Shown piece after piece: positions 36,827-46,482 of a stretch of DNA of 64,000 nucleotides (position 1 is its first letter; the number at the start of each line of letters is the position of its first letter). A program made the translations under genes and the position numbers. A model generated the notes under the pieces. The model was not told the origin of the DNA and searched no databases. It was given only the letters and a program-made list of their open reading frames with translations. Origin of the DNA: Petrimonas mucosa (lineage in GTDB: Bacteria > Bacteroidota > Bacteroidia > Bacteroidales > Dysgonomonadaceae); assembly GCF_900095795.1 (NCBI RefSeq), contig NZ_LT608328.1, positions 2,287,001-2,351,000 of the forward strand, written 5' to 3'.

Positions 36827-36870
36827 TATTGACTCTACTTTTAACCGGTGAATGAACCTGGTAGTATGTT

Positions 36871-36906
36871 GAGGCTGCCTCCCGCAAAGAGACAGCCTCT
36901 ATTTTG
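36871..36906 (+). terminator. Terminator of the Gfo/Idh-type gene
   Basis: GAGGCTGCCTC, a CCGCAAA loop and GAGACAGCCTC pair with one mismatch, followed by TATTTTG. The hairpin closely resembles the terminator at 17518-17551 that group II intron A used as its entry point. Confidence 0.8.
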
Positions 36907-36932
36907 TCAGAATGGAGCCCCCGGAATGGAAT

Positions 36933-37832
36933 CTATTTGATGGCCCTCACTTTATACAGGTCAACTTCGGGGATTGTTATGGTTTTGGATGGATTTACAG
37001 AGTGTATGTTGTGGGTCCACCAACTGATCTCACCCTTGGTATAGATGAGGTGACCTGTTTTTTCGTCAAAATAGATCGATTTGACATCAGGAACGTCGGC
37101 AAGGGGAGCGAAAACCTCAAAGGTCTCCTTTTTCAGATCAAACTTCCACACATTTTTGGAAGTGGATATCAGCAACTGATTTACAGAAGATGCATACAGT
37201 TCATGTCCACCCGTTTCAGGCAGAGTCCACTTCTCTTCCAGTTTCAAAGAGGGATTAGGGGTATCCCAGTCGACCAGGGAATAAGCCCTCAGCTCATCAT
37301 ATCCCAGTGCATAGAGCAGATCTCGTTGTGCAATCCAGATAACACCATGACCCGAGTAGAGCGAGTCGCTGAACAGCACGCTATTTGATCGGTCGGCATC
37401 ATATATCTGCAGCTGGTTACCTTTTTCAGTTATCGACAATGCAACTGCAATCCGGTCACCGGGAAGATACTCCACAGAGTGTGCATTTGGTGTGATGGCA
37501 TAAAAAAGGCACTCTTTGGTTTCGCGATCCACCATGATAGTCCCGCCACTGGAAGAAGAGATCAGGATCTTGGTATTGTTGTCCACCGACTTGTGATCAT
37601 CCACGGTCTTCATCCGCCTGATCATGGTATCTGGCATGTTCTGGACTTCGGAAGTCTTCAGATACCAGTTGACTTTTAAATCGGTGTCGGTAGAGTTGGG
37701 AAAATCGAGGATCATCACCACATTGTCACCTCCCACAATAATTTCCTGAGGCACTGTGGATTTATTGCACGATACGGCAGAAAAGAGCAACCAGCCAAGA
37801 ATAAGCTGGGCAGTAAATTTCAATCCAGTCAT
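36933..37832 (-). CDS. DUF6528-type beta-propeller lipoprotein
   Basis: 299 residues, lipobox at C22 (AVSC). The N-terminus (IVGGDNVVMILDFPN) and repeated blade-like strands (GGTIMVDRETKECLFYAI, HSVEYLPGDRIAVALS, QRDLLYALGYDELRAYSLVD) suggest a small propeller as in DUF6528. No catalytic signature is seen. It follows the MBL-fold gene on the minus strand by 71 bp, probably as its operon partner. Confidence 0.7.
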   Translation of the reverse strand: MTGLKFTAQLILGWLLFSAVSCNKSTVPQEIIVGGDNVVMILDFPNSTDTDLKVNWYLKTSEVQNMPDTMIRRMKTVDDHKSVDNNTKILISSSSGGTIMVDRETKECLFYAITPNAHSVEYLPGDRIAVALSITEKGNQLQIYDADRSNSVLFSDSLYSGHGVIWIAQRDLLYALGYDELRAYSLVDWDTPNPSLKLEEKWTLPETGGHELYASSVNQLLISTSKNVWKFDLKKETFEVFAPLADVPDVKSIYFDEKTGHLIYTKGEISWWTHNIHSVNPSKTITIPEVDLYKVRAIK

Positions 37833-37903
37833 TGTTTTTAGTTTAGGTAATCCCGCTTGGGGGTCAAGTTTCTGTTGTTAAATGTATGTTGTAATCAAAT
37901 TGG

Positions 37904-38986
37904 TTACCGATTATAGTGAAAAGACTCTCCCCAAGTCATGATAATCTTGTTGAAAGGAACGTCCCAACGTGAATAATCCAATGCGTAGGCTTCACGATGA
38001 TCGATAGTGTGCCCCAGCTCATTCTCATGGGCAGGAATAATCAAATTTGGCGCATACCCTTTGGCGGACCGAAGAGGATCGGTAGTCCAGCAATTGGGAA
38101 TTAAAACATCCACTTTATGGTGCTCTGCAACCTTGTCTATCCAGGAGAAGTCATCACCCAACGATTGATCGCCGGTATGGCAGACAGAATATCCCTCAGG
38201 AGTAATAACAAGCACAACGTTATTCAGGATGTCGGCACCCTGATGACCCGGATAGACAACCACTTCCAGATCCAGCTGCTTGTTATCCAGCCTCAATTTC
38301 TGTATTTCATGCGCTTTCCTTTCCAGGTGGGTGATGCTATCATGAGTCTCTTTACCAGCCCAGATATCGGGAGGCGTCACAACAGGTTTACCCCTGTCCA
38401 GAAACATCCTGGCCACGACCTCATCGGCATGATCCCTGTGGTAATGGCTGATAAAGAGTAGATCACAGTGATCTGAAAGCTTCTGCAAAACATCGTCGGC
38501 CAAGGCGAAGTCTTCCGAACCCGACGAGTATCCCCTCGTGACGTCGAAGGCAACGGTAATGCTTTTGGTACGCACGATGATACCCATATCGTACAGTTTC
38601 CAGATCTTCATGCCAGATGACACCTCCGTCCTTTCAATTTCATCCAGAGCAGTCACTATCTGCTGATGGTGAAAATTCTGGACGGAGCTACGGTGCGGTG
38701 CTCCTTCGTCATGGAAAACGGCATCCAGCAACACCATAGCCATTTGACGATCTTTCGGCTCATCCACCTGAGGTGGATATTTTAAAAGGATCGGCCTGAC
38801 AATGTTCAACAACGAAGCCGACTGCCAGTCGAGATATTCGTCCGGCTTTCCAAAAAAATTGGCAGGCGCTTCCGGTATGATAAAAGCGGCAACATCTTCC
38901 GAAGTATCTGTTTTGTTGTTGCAAGATGTGGCAACAAGCATACATATGACCGCAAGGAGCGGAAATGAATTTTTTTTGTGTCCCAT
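37904..38986 (-). CDS. MBL-fold metallo-hydrolase lipoprotein
   Basis: 360 residues, lipobox at C22 (VATSC). The metal-binding motif HxHxDH is intact at 181-186 (HYHRDH). Further ligands fit YSVCHTGDQS (His/Asp) and IIPAHENELGH (His). These match the metallo-beta-lactamase fold (two metal ions, hydrolase). The substrate cannot be told. Its position next to an exported oxidoreductase-like gene and the DUF6528 lipoprotein suggests a periplasmic role. Confidence 0.88.
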   Translation of the reverse strand: MGHKKNSFPLLAVICMLVATSCNNKTDTSEDVAAFIIPEAPANFFGKPDEYLDWQSASLLNIVRPILLKYPPQVDEPKDRQMAMVLLDAVFHDEGAPHRSSVQNFHHQQIVTALDEIERTEVSSGMKIWKLYDMGIIVRTKSITVAFDVTRGYSSGSEDFALADDVLQKLSDHCDLLFISHYHRDHADEVVARMFLDRGKPVVTPPDIWAGKETHDSITHLERKAHEIQKLRLDNKQLDLEVVVYPGHQGADILNNVVLVITPEGYSVCHTGDQSLGDDFSWIDKVAEHHKVDVLIPNCWTTDPLRSAKGYAPNLIIPAHENELGHTIDHREAYALDYSRWDVPFNKIIMTWGESFHYNR

Positions 38987-39002
38987 AGCAATCTATAGTT
39001 TT

Positions 39003-40386
39003 CTCGAGCCGAAGTTACAATTTATTCGGTGTAATATAAAACAATACTTCGGTAAATATTCAATTAACCAATTAAAATTCAATGATTTACATAACATAGT
39101 TTAACATAAAAAAGATGGTTAAGTATCTGATTATCAGTATCTTTATAGCTGATCAAAGTCTAATAAAGATGGATAGAACCAGCATACTTAACCAATATAA
39201 AGGTATCTGTAGTGATGTTCTAGGTGAACTAACTACGAAGTTAAACAAAAGTTTCAAATCATTCCTTATGGAGACGCTTATTTTGTATCTGGTCATTCCC
39301 GGCAGGATTAATTTCCTACAATTGGGGAGATATGGCAAGTCGTGTGAACAGCGATTTCGCCAGAACTTCTCGAAGGATTTTGATTGGCTGGAGTTTAACT
39401 TGTCTTTGTCTGATAGGGTATTAACCGGAGATCGCAAGGCAATTGCCATTGATCCCAGTTATATATCCAAATCAGGAAAGAATACCCCTTGGATTGGTTA
39501 CTTCTGGTCGGGTGCAGCCGGTCAGGCGAAAAGAGGATTGGAAATCCTGGGAGTGGGCCTTATAGACGTCGACAACAAGGATTGCATCAGTCTACAGGCC
39601 GTTCAGACTCCGGACCGTCAAACCCTGGAGAGTCGTGATGCGAACCTGATCGACTGGTACCTGCTGGTCATTAAATCGATGCGGGATAAACTCCATCGGA
39701 CAAGCCGTTACGTGGTTGCTGATGCCTACTTCGCAAAGAACAACTTCGTTACGGGTCTGCAAGAGATGAAGTTTGATCTGGTCAGCCGTTTCAGGGATGA
39801 CGCCGCACTTTATTATCCAACACTGCAGAAACCAACGGGCAAGAAAGGAAGACCTAAACTCTACGACGGTAAGATTGACATGGCCAACCTGGATACAACT
39901 AGAGTGCAAAAGATCAATATTGATAACGGTGATCTCTACACCTTGATAGCCTATTCCAAATCACTTAGACAGATGGTCAGGCTTGTCATCTGGTATTTCA
40001 AAGATGGGAAAAAACCAAAACTGTTTTTCTCAACAAATCCTAAGACGAGTGGAAAAGATGTCATAGAATTTTACCGCACCCGTTTTCAGATCGAGTTTTG
40101 CTTCAGGGATGCAAAAGGCTTCACAGGACTGATGCAATCGCAGGCAAGGGACGTAGCAAAGCTATCGTTCAACTTTAATGCGTCTCTTACCTCAATAAAC
40201 CTGGCAAAGGTGCTGGCAAAGGAGAAAGGCATCCCCTTTTCGATGGCATCATGTAAAACAATGATACACAATGCCTACCTGCTTGAGCGATTTATTTGCG
40301 TGTCTGGCATTAAACCGAACAGAAGATTAAATGATAAACTTGTCAAAGAACTCATTGAGTTTGCAGCCATTGATGCTTGACTCGAG
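39003..40386 (+). mobile_element. IS4-like element between MBL and HTCS genes
   Basis: One transposase gene between short inverted ends CTCGAGCCGAAG (left) and CTCGAGTCAAGC (right, reverse complement). Flanking TATAGT motifs occur on both sides, but no clear target duplication, so the ends are approximate. Confidence 0.6.
39169..40380 (+). CDS. IS4-like DDE transposase
   Basis: 403 residues from the ATG at 39169 (MDRTSILNQYKGI); an in-frame ATG at 39115 would add 18 residues. Motifs: AIAIDPSYISKSGKNTPW (first Asp), RYVVADAYFAKNNFV (second Asp) and FYRTRFQIEFCFRDAKGFTG (Glu in a YREK-like block). Intact frame. It differs from the IS4-like transposase at 28280-29664. Confidence 0.88.
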   Translation: MDRTSILNQYKGICSDVLGELTTKLNKSFKSFLMETLILYLVIPGRINFLQLGRYGKSCEQRFRQNFSKDFDWLEFNLSLSDRVLTGDRKAIAIDPSYISKSGKNTPWIGYFWSGAAGQAKRGLEILGVGLIDVDNKDCISLQAVQTPDRQTLESRDANLIDWYLLVIKSMRDKLHRTSRYVVADAYFAKNNFVTGLQEMKFDLVSRFRDDAALYYPTLQKPTGKKGRPKLYDGKIDMANLDTTRVQKINIDNGDLYTLIAYSKSLRQMVRLVIWYFKDGKKPKLFFSTNPKTSGKDVIEFYRTRFQIEFCFRDAKGFTGLMQSQARDVAKLSFNFNASLTSINLAKVLAKEKGIPFSMASCKTMIHNAYLLERFICVSGIKPNRRLNDKLVKELIEFAAIDA

Positions 40387-40455
40387 ACTATATTTTTAAC
40401 GAACTATTGAATTATATCATGCGGGTAAAAACAATTAATATACAAAAGGACGCTA

Positions 40456-43400
40456 CTAAATCTCCTGATTCTTCAATATTTTGCTGGGAGAAATACCATA
40501 TTTTTTCTTAAAACAAGTACTGAAATATTTAGGATCACTAAATCCTACCGCAGATGCCAACTCATCAATTCGGATTTTCTTTTCCTCATTCAACAATTTA
40601 TAGGACGATGTCAGCCTGATTTCTCTAATAAAAGCAGTTGGGGTAAATCCAGTGAGCATTTTCAATTTCTCGGTAAGCGTACTCTTTGAATGCCCCATGA
40701 GAACCGAAAATTTTTCCAAATCAAACTCCGTATCTTTGATATTCTCATTGATACATTCAATGGCATCATTCAAAAACTGCTTATCCAAGGAGGTATATTC
40801 TAAATCACCAATCTCAAAGACCACCTGCTTTTTCAGGTCTGCCCTCCTCTTCTCCTGCTTTTTCAAAAGATTGTTCACCTGAGCATACAACAACGTGAAG
40901 TTAAAAGGCTTTTTCACATAACCATCGGCTCCCGAATTATATCCCTCAATCTCATCTATTTCGGTATCTTTTGCTGTCAACAATACAACGGGGATATGAC
41001 AAAACTCGAACTTATTCTTCACGAATCTGCATAACTCAATTCCATCCATCTCCGGCATCATAATATCAGATACGATAAGATCAATAGCCCCTTCCTCCAA
41101 AATATTGATCGCCTCCACTCCATTCGATGCGGTCTTGACGTGAAAGTAATTGGAGAAAAAGCTTGATACCAATTGTCTAAGATCCTCACTGTCCTCCACG
41201 ATCAAAAGAGTCAAGTTAGACAACGAATCCTCATGCAGTTCTACAAGTGCCTCATCTTCCGTAGTAATCGGTATAAAAAAGGAAGGCACATCAGGATCAA
41301 TCGTATCATCTATCTCCTCACTACTATATGCCTCCCTTTTCAAAGGCAGTGTAACATTAAAACAGTTCCCCACTTCCTTATTACTGAAAACCGCTATTTT
41401 ACCCTTATGAATAGTAACTAAATCTTTCACAAGTGAAAGGCCAATACCATGACCAATGGTATTAAACTTCCTGTGATCAGACTCATAGAATCTACTAAAT
41501 AAATGCCCAATCTTCTCACTATCCATAAGCTCTCCTTCGTTAATCACGGAAAGCTGAAAACCTCTCTCAACGGTATCGGAAAGCTTGACTGTTATTTTCC
41601 CCCCATCAGGAGTATATTTCGTTGCATTAGAAAGTAAGTTGTAAATTATCTTATCGACTTTATCTGAGTCGAAATATCCAAAGATCTCCTCCGGGAAACT
41701 CTCATAAGTCACTTTTAAATTCTTCCTTTTTACCAACGGTCTAAATGCCTCCACACAACTCTTTATAAAATTGGAAATATTGGCATGTGTCACCACCAGC
41801 TTCACATTATCAGACTCGACTTTCTTGAATTCCAATACCTGCTGAATAAGTCGCATCAGCCTGACACTCTGTACAGATATCATACTATAAAGTGGATTCA
41901 TCTCCTTCTTACTCATGTTCTCCAGCGAGGCGGTGATAATCGTCAGCGGCGTCATTAGTTCATGTGTAATATTGGTAAAAAACTGAAGCTTGGCATGATT
42001 CACCTCTTCTGCCTTCTGCCGCTGCAATTCACTCATCTGCACCTTGTAATTCATTTTAATCCGATAACGTATAAACCTAAAAATGAAATACATGATAGCA
42101 CAAAAAAGAATCACATAAGAAGTAATTGCCCACTTCGACAACCATGGTGGAGGTAGCACCTTGATCTTAAGCAATTTCTCCTCCCTCACCCAATCACCAT
42201 ACTCAGGAGCACCAAGCAACCGGAAAGTGTACTCGCCAGCAGGTAAATTGGTATAAACTGCACTATAATTCCGTGCACCTGTAAACAAGGGGGCAACATC
42301 ATGCCCCTCCAAAATGTAAGTATAGATATTCTCTTTAATATCAGAGTAATTTAACAGCGCAAAATCAATCTGAATATTATTATCAGTATGGGAAAGGATA
42401 ATCCTGTCGGTATAATTAATATCCCTCTTCAAAGAAGGCAAAGAGCCCTCCCTCACCGATACACCATTCACCTTAAGGTCGGTCAGCACCAACGGCCAAA
42501 CAGCTTCCGAATGGCTTATATTGTCCGAATCAATTATTTTAAAACCCTGAGTTCCTCCAAAAATTAACGATCCGTCCTCTCTCTTCACTGCCGCATTTTT
42601 ATTATAAGTAAACTCATGGAAACTGTAATCGTCAGAGAAATATATGATATTTTCAAATTCATAGTCTTCGTTCACGAAAAAAGCTATAGCCGCATTATTG
42701 GTCGTAATCCAAATTCTCTTATTTCCGTCCTCAATGATATTGGTAATAGACTTCTTCTCGATGTTAGGGATAGAAGTGGTAGGGAGAAAATAATCTTCCT
42801 TCGGATTATAGTAATAAAGACCGTTCCCTATTGTACCTGCCCAAATGCGATTATTTGAATCCACAAAAAGCGTATTGATGTTTTTTACATTCATCCCCTT
42901 TCCGACTGTATAATGTCTTACTTTTTTATCGACGACACTAATTTTTATGATGCCATTGTAATTTGTTCCTATCCAAATATTCCCCCTCTTATCTTCTTTT
43001 ATACCTGAAATCTGCACTTGGTTAAGCCCGGCATCAACACCAAGCCATTCATTCAGCGTATAAAAAACACCGTTTGCTGTATAAATATAGATGCCATTAC
43101 GTGAGCCAATCCACAAATTAAATTTTGAGTCTTCAAATAAAACAAATACACAGTCATCCACAAACTGTCTTTCGTTCATTTGTGTAATTGTTTTCACGTC
43201 TCCCGTGTGCTTGTTATATATCCAAACCCCATTATTCCAGGTACCAAAACAGATCTCACCTGTTAGCTCTCGCTTGATAATCGTATTTACCAACGAGGTA
43301 TAGGGCAACGATTTCAGTGAGGGTAATTCATTATAGTTCAAAAAACTGTTATCTGCAGAATTGTATCTGATCATGCCATATCCGGCAATTCCCATCCAGT

Positions 43401-44547
43401 AAAACTCCTCATCATCATATAAAATACTTTTCACGGAACTAGTCTGGTATCTTTCACGCACACTATTGAGTTCCTCAGTATGAATATTTACATCCCCGGT
43501 AATGGCCTTACATACCCCACCGCCAAGCATGCCAATCCACATTACACCGTCTCTCGTCTTCAGGATAGAGTTCACTTCATTAAATGGTAACCCGCCAAAG
43601 CTATTGTCGGGAACGTAATTTTCGAAGCTGGGGTTCGCGGCATCTCTATGGAGAATGGTTAAACCACTTCTACTGCCAATCCATAAGGAACCGGATATGT
43701 CATCCTGCTCGATCTCATAAATAATATTATCTAAGATACAATTGTCACTCCCTTTTATATTCTTGTACTGTTTATATTGGAGTTCTCCATCACTCTCGTA
43801 ATTACCCTTGTCGTTCGTAACAACCAGCAGACCCTCGCCCCAGGTACCAATCCACAGATTATGGTCTGTATCGGTAAAGATCACATGAGATTTCTTTAAA
43901 ATTCCATCATTGAAAGAACGAAATTTTCCCGATCTGATGCTATATTTATAAACTCCCTGATCCCAACCCGTAATCCAAAGATTCTTATTGCCGTCTTCTG
44001 TGATAGAAGTTATACTAAGTGAGAGATCCTCATACGTTATTTTTTGAAAATCCTCTTCGCCCTTTCGCTTTCTGTACAAACCTTTATTGGTACCTACCCA
44101 CAAATTATTCTCTGAATCGATCAACAAGTCTGCAATATTACAATCGAGTAACTCACTACTGTTCACAGCTGCAATATTACCTGTGAACTTGTCCAATACG
44201 TAAAGGCCTCTTTCGGTCCCTATCCACATCTGCCTCTCTTCATCCTCCTCCACAACGTTAATGCATGTATTAACGATGCGTTCGTTTTCGTCAATTATTT
44301 CAAAAGTCAGCACATTATATCCATCGAACCTAGCCAATCCGTTATAGGTAGGTAACCAGACAAAACCATCTGAATCCTGAAATAATTTCCGCACATCATT
44401 CGAAGGTAAAATCTCAGATTGTATCGGTAAAAACTTCAAATCATAAAACCCACTAGGCTCACTGCCGGTACAATGTGCCTTGCAAGATAAAATAAGGAAC
44501 AAAAAAACTGCAAAATATTGTCGACTTATGTTTGTTATCTTAAACAT
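40456..44547 (-). CDS. Hybrid two-component system regulator (HTCS)
   Basis: 1363 residues. After a signal peptide come two seven-bladed propellers of Reg_prop repeats (DNKNLWVG-like units such as NKNLWITGWDQGVYKY), a Y_Y_Y domain (to about 800), a transmembrane helix (WAITSYVILFCAIMYFIFRF), HisKA with FFTNITHELMTPLTIITASL, HATPase_c (NLLSNATKYTPDGG), a receiver with phosphoacceptor in IDLIVSDIMMPEMDGIELCR, and an AraC-type HTH at the C-terminus. It senses an oligosaccharide in the periplasm and activates the adjacent locus. 111 bp downstream of the GH123-like gene. Confidence 0.95.
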   Translation of the reverse strand: MFKITNISRQYFAVFLFLILSCKAHCTGSEPSGFYDLKFLPIQSEILPSNDVRKLFQDSDGFVWLPTYNGLARFDGYNVLTFEIIDENERIVNTCINVVEEDEERQMWIGTERGLYVLDKFTGNIAAVNSSELLDCNIADLLIDSENNLWVGTNKGLYRKRKGEEDFQKITYEDLSLSITSITEDGNKNLWITGWDQGVYKYSIRSGKFRSFNDGILKKSHVIFTDTDHNLWIGTWGEGLLVVTNDKGNYESDGELQYKQYKNIKGSDNCILDNIIYEIEQDDISGSLWIGSRSGLTILHRDAANPSFENYVPDNSFGGLPFNEVNSILKTRDGVMWIGMLGGGVCKAITGDVNIHTEELNSVRERYQTSSVKSILYDDEEFYWMGIAGYGMIRYNSADNSFLNYNELPSLKSLPYTSLVNTIIKRELTGEICFGTWNNGVWIYNKHTGDVKTITQMNERQFVDDCVFVLFEDSKFNLWIGSRNGIYIYTANGVFYTLNEWLGVDAGLNQVQISGIKEDKRGNIWIGTNYNGIIKISVVDKKVRHYTVGKGMNVKNINTLFVDSNNRIWAGTIGNGLYYYNPKEDYFLPTTSIPNIEKKSITNIIEDGNKRIWITTNNAAIAFFVNEDYEFENIIYFSDDYSFHEFTYNKNAAVKREDGSLIFGGTQGFKIIDSDNISHSEAVWPLVLTDLKVNGVSVREGSLPSLKRDINYTDRIILSHTDNNIQIDFALLNYSDIKENIYTYILEGHDVAPLFTGARNYSAVYTNLPAGEYTFRLLGAPEYGDWVREEKLLKIKVLPPPWLSKWAITSYVILFCAIMYFIFRFIRYRIKMNYKVQMSELQRQKAEEVNHAKLQFFTNITHELMTPLTIITASLENMSKKEMNPLYSMISVQSVRLMRLIQQVLEFKKVESDNVKLVVTHANISNFIKSCVEAFRPLVKRKNLKVTYESFPEEIFGYFDSDKVDKIIYNLLSNATKYTPDGGKITVKLSDTVERGFQLSVINEGELMDSEKIGHLFSRFYESDHRKFNTIGHGIGLSLVKDLVTIHKGKIAVFSNKEVGNCFNVTLPLKREAYSSEEIDDTIDPDVPSFFIPITTEDEALVELHEDSLSNLTLLIVEDSEDLRQLVSSFFSNYFHVKTASNGVEAINILEEGAIDLIVSDIMMPEMDGIELCRFVKNKFEFCHIPVVLLTAKDTEIDEIEGYNSGADGYVKKPFNFTLLYAQVNNLLKKQEKRRADLKKQVVFEIGDLEYTSLDKQFLNDAIECINENIKDTEFDLEKFSVLMGHSKSTLTEKLKMLTGFTPTAFIREIRLTSSYKLLNEEKKIRIDELASAVGFSDPKYFSTCFKKKYGISPSKILKNQEI

Positions 44548-44584
44548 CCACGAAGTTTTTAATCAGGAATGTGTTATATGATTA

Positions 44585-44617
44585 CAAAAATACAAAAAAA
44601 CAATCCGGATTGCCAAA
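44585..44617 (-). promoter_or_regulatory. Promoter of the HTCS gene
   Basis: On the minus strand a -33 TTTG (44614-44617) and a -7 TATTTTTG (44585-44592, TAnnTTTG) are separated by 21 bp, matching the Bacteroidota sigma-ABfr promoter layout. It lies about 38 bp upstream of the start codon. Confidence 0.55.
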
Positions 44618-44658
44618 TAGTTGCCACGTAACGACTGTTTGTCATGCAAGTACGACTC

Positions 44659-46482
44659 TTAAAGTGCTTCATCGGGAAACATCAACGAGACTTCATCTAA
44701 CCATTTCTTTCCATCTTTTAAAATTGAATTGAGGTTGTCCGGCCGTTCAACAATTTGAAAATGTTTCATTATATTTTCCAACTCAGATAACTTTTTGGAA
44801 GCTTCGTTGGTGGAAGAGGTCATTAACTTTGTTTTTAAAATTCTGAGTTTCTCAACATCCTGTATACCCTCGCGTAGTTTTTCAAAACGTACAGAACTGC
44901 GCCCTCCTGGATAAACAATGTATGTATCACCAGCAGGTAATGCACGAAAACGGGAATCCAACAGAGGCTCTTTTACCCAGTTGTTATATGCCCATCGCAA
45001 GAAACCGTCCAGTCCGGCAGAAATGGTATGCCATGCAATAAAGACTCCTTCAGCCGGGTCAGAGAAGGTAAAGACATTTGGAAACTCTTGTGCACAACAT
45101 ACATACCATGTGGTTGTAAAACCATTTTCAGACCGAAAATCACGATCATTCTCATTAAGTACAAAACCTTGAGCCACACACAAGTCTGCAATTCGATCTG
45201 GGAATATCCTGTAACTCTGACTCTTATCTGCAAGTGAGACACCCAGTCCAGGAGCTGTTTCATCCAACAGGTCGAGAATTATCTTCATCACATCCGCTTC
45301 AATCTCGTCCATCGCAATACAGGTGATCTCTCTCCATCCCTTCTCCTCCAGATGTTCTACAAAACTAATCAGGAAAGGTCTCCAAAAATCATTATATGTC
45401 GAGGTACCTGGCACAAGCGTAACCGACACCTCTTTTCCTTTCGACTCATCGTAGTAGTACAGATCACCCCATGGAACCATCGAGTAGCAATTAATTTGTT
45501 TATCGATGCCCATGTCAAACATAAATTGGACCCAGTTATCAAAAACTGAGTAATCATAGCTCCAGCTCCCATCTTCATGCAGAACCCATTCAATCATCGA
45601 CTCATAGGCATCCTCTGTCTGTCCGTCCCACGGCTTCTTGTTTATCGTGGTTGTAATCACTTTCTGTCCGGCATCAGCCAGCATTTTCATCACCGGTCGT
45701 AATTCCTCCCAATGTTCCTGTGACCAATTTTCAACTCCTGCCACACGGGATACGGCAAATGGGTTTTGCCACAAATCAAGGTGAAACACCCATTCGCTCG
45801 GTGAGGGTAATGTTTGAGCCTGTACTTCAAGGTGTATTGCCAAAGTTTCAATCACCTCGTTGCCCTTTAGCAACTCCAGAGAAGCAGTATATGAACCCGG
45901 GGTTGCATCGCCCGGAACATCGATGGAAAGCCATACGGGTTGAGTTGTCTCCCCTCTTATGGATAAACAGTTGGTATTATCCAACACATCAGCACTCAGT
46001 ATCTCCTTGTAATTCTCTGGCTTACGTTCTTGCGGACTACATCCTTCGGCAAACTCATCTGTAATCACGTAGCGGATAAAATTAAAACCAATATTTTCGT
46101 TAGAAATCATGGCGCCATTCTCACCCTGTAAGTCAGTGAACCTTATTGACACTTCATCCGCATTCGCTTTGCTCCACAATACAAGTTGCCCACTTAATCT
46201 TTCGCCTCTCCAACCGGAAGTATTCCACTGTTTTGATGAATTAACAACGGGAATTTCGAACTTCTCATATCGAATATCCGAAGAGGAAAACGAACTATGA
46301 ATGCCATCGGGTAATACCCGCCAATTGGATAACACATCCACCTTTATCGATGCCTCTTCATAATTTTTACAATTTTCATTATGGTCTTTTTTAATCGTAC
46401 ATCCAACAAGTAGCAAAAGCGCTAACATGCTCAAATAAAACCTGGCAGTAATCATATACTTACTTAAACGATATCTCAACAT
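44659..46482 (-). CDS. GH123/DUF4091-type glycoside hydrolase lipoprotein (2)
   Basis: 607 residues from 46482 (or 598 from the ATG at 46455, avoiding an overlap with the upstream gene). Lipobox at C28 (LVGC). An N-terminal beta-rich region (about 40-225) precedes the barrel: WVFHLDLWQNPFAVSR, MVPWGDLYYYDESKG, and AMDEIE with the D392-E393 pair expected of GH123. The C-terminus has FIAWHTISAGLDGFLRWAYN and GGRSSVRFEKLREGIQD. It lacks the GYLHWGLNHW pattern of the other two copies, so it is a more distant member. Confidence 0.85.
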   Translation of the reverse strand: MLRYRLSKYMITARFYLSMLALLLLVGCTIKKDHNENCKNYEEASIKVDVLSNWRVLPDGIHSSFSSSDIRYEKFEIPVVNSSKQWNTSGWRGERLSGQLVLWSKANADEVSIRFTDLQGENGAMISNENIGFNFIRYVITDEFAEGCSPQERKPENYKEILSADVLDNTNCLSIRGETTQPVWLSIDVPGDATPGSYTASLELLKGNEVIETLAIHLEVQAQTLPSPSEWVFHLDLWQNPFAVSRVAGVENWSQEHWEELRPVMKMLADAGQKVITTTINKKPWDGQTEDAYESMIEWVLHEDGSWSYDYSVFDNWVQFMFDMGIDKQINCYSMVPWGDLYYYDESKGKEVSVTLVPGTSTYNDFWRPFLISFVEHLEEKGWREITCIAMDEIEADVMKIILDLLDETAPGLGVSLADKSQSYRIFPDRIADLCVAQGFVLNENDRDFRSENGFTTTWYVCCAQEFPNVFTFSDPAEGVFIAWHTISAGLDGFLRWAYNNWVKEPLLDSRFRALPAGDTYIVYPGGRSSVRFEKLREGIQDVEKLRILKTKLMTSSTNEASKKLSELENIMKHFQIVERPDNLNSILKDGKKWLDEVSLMFPDEAL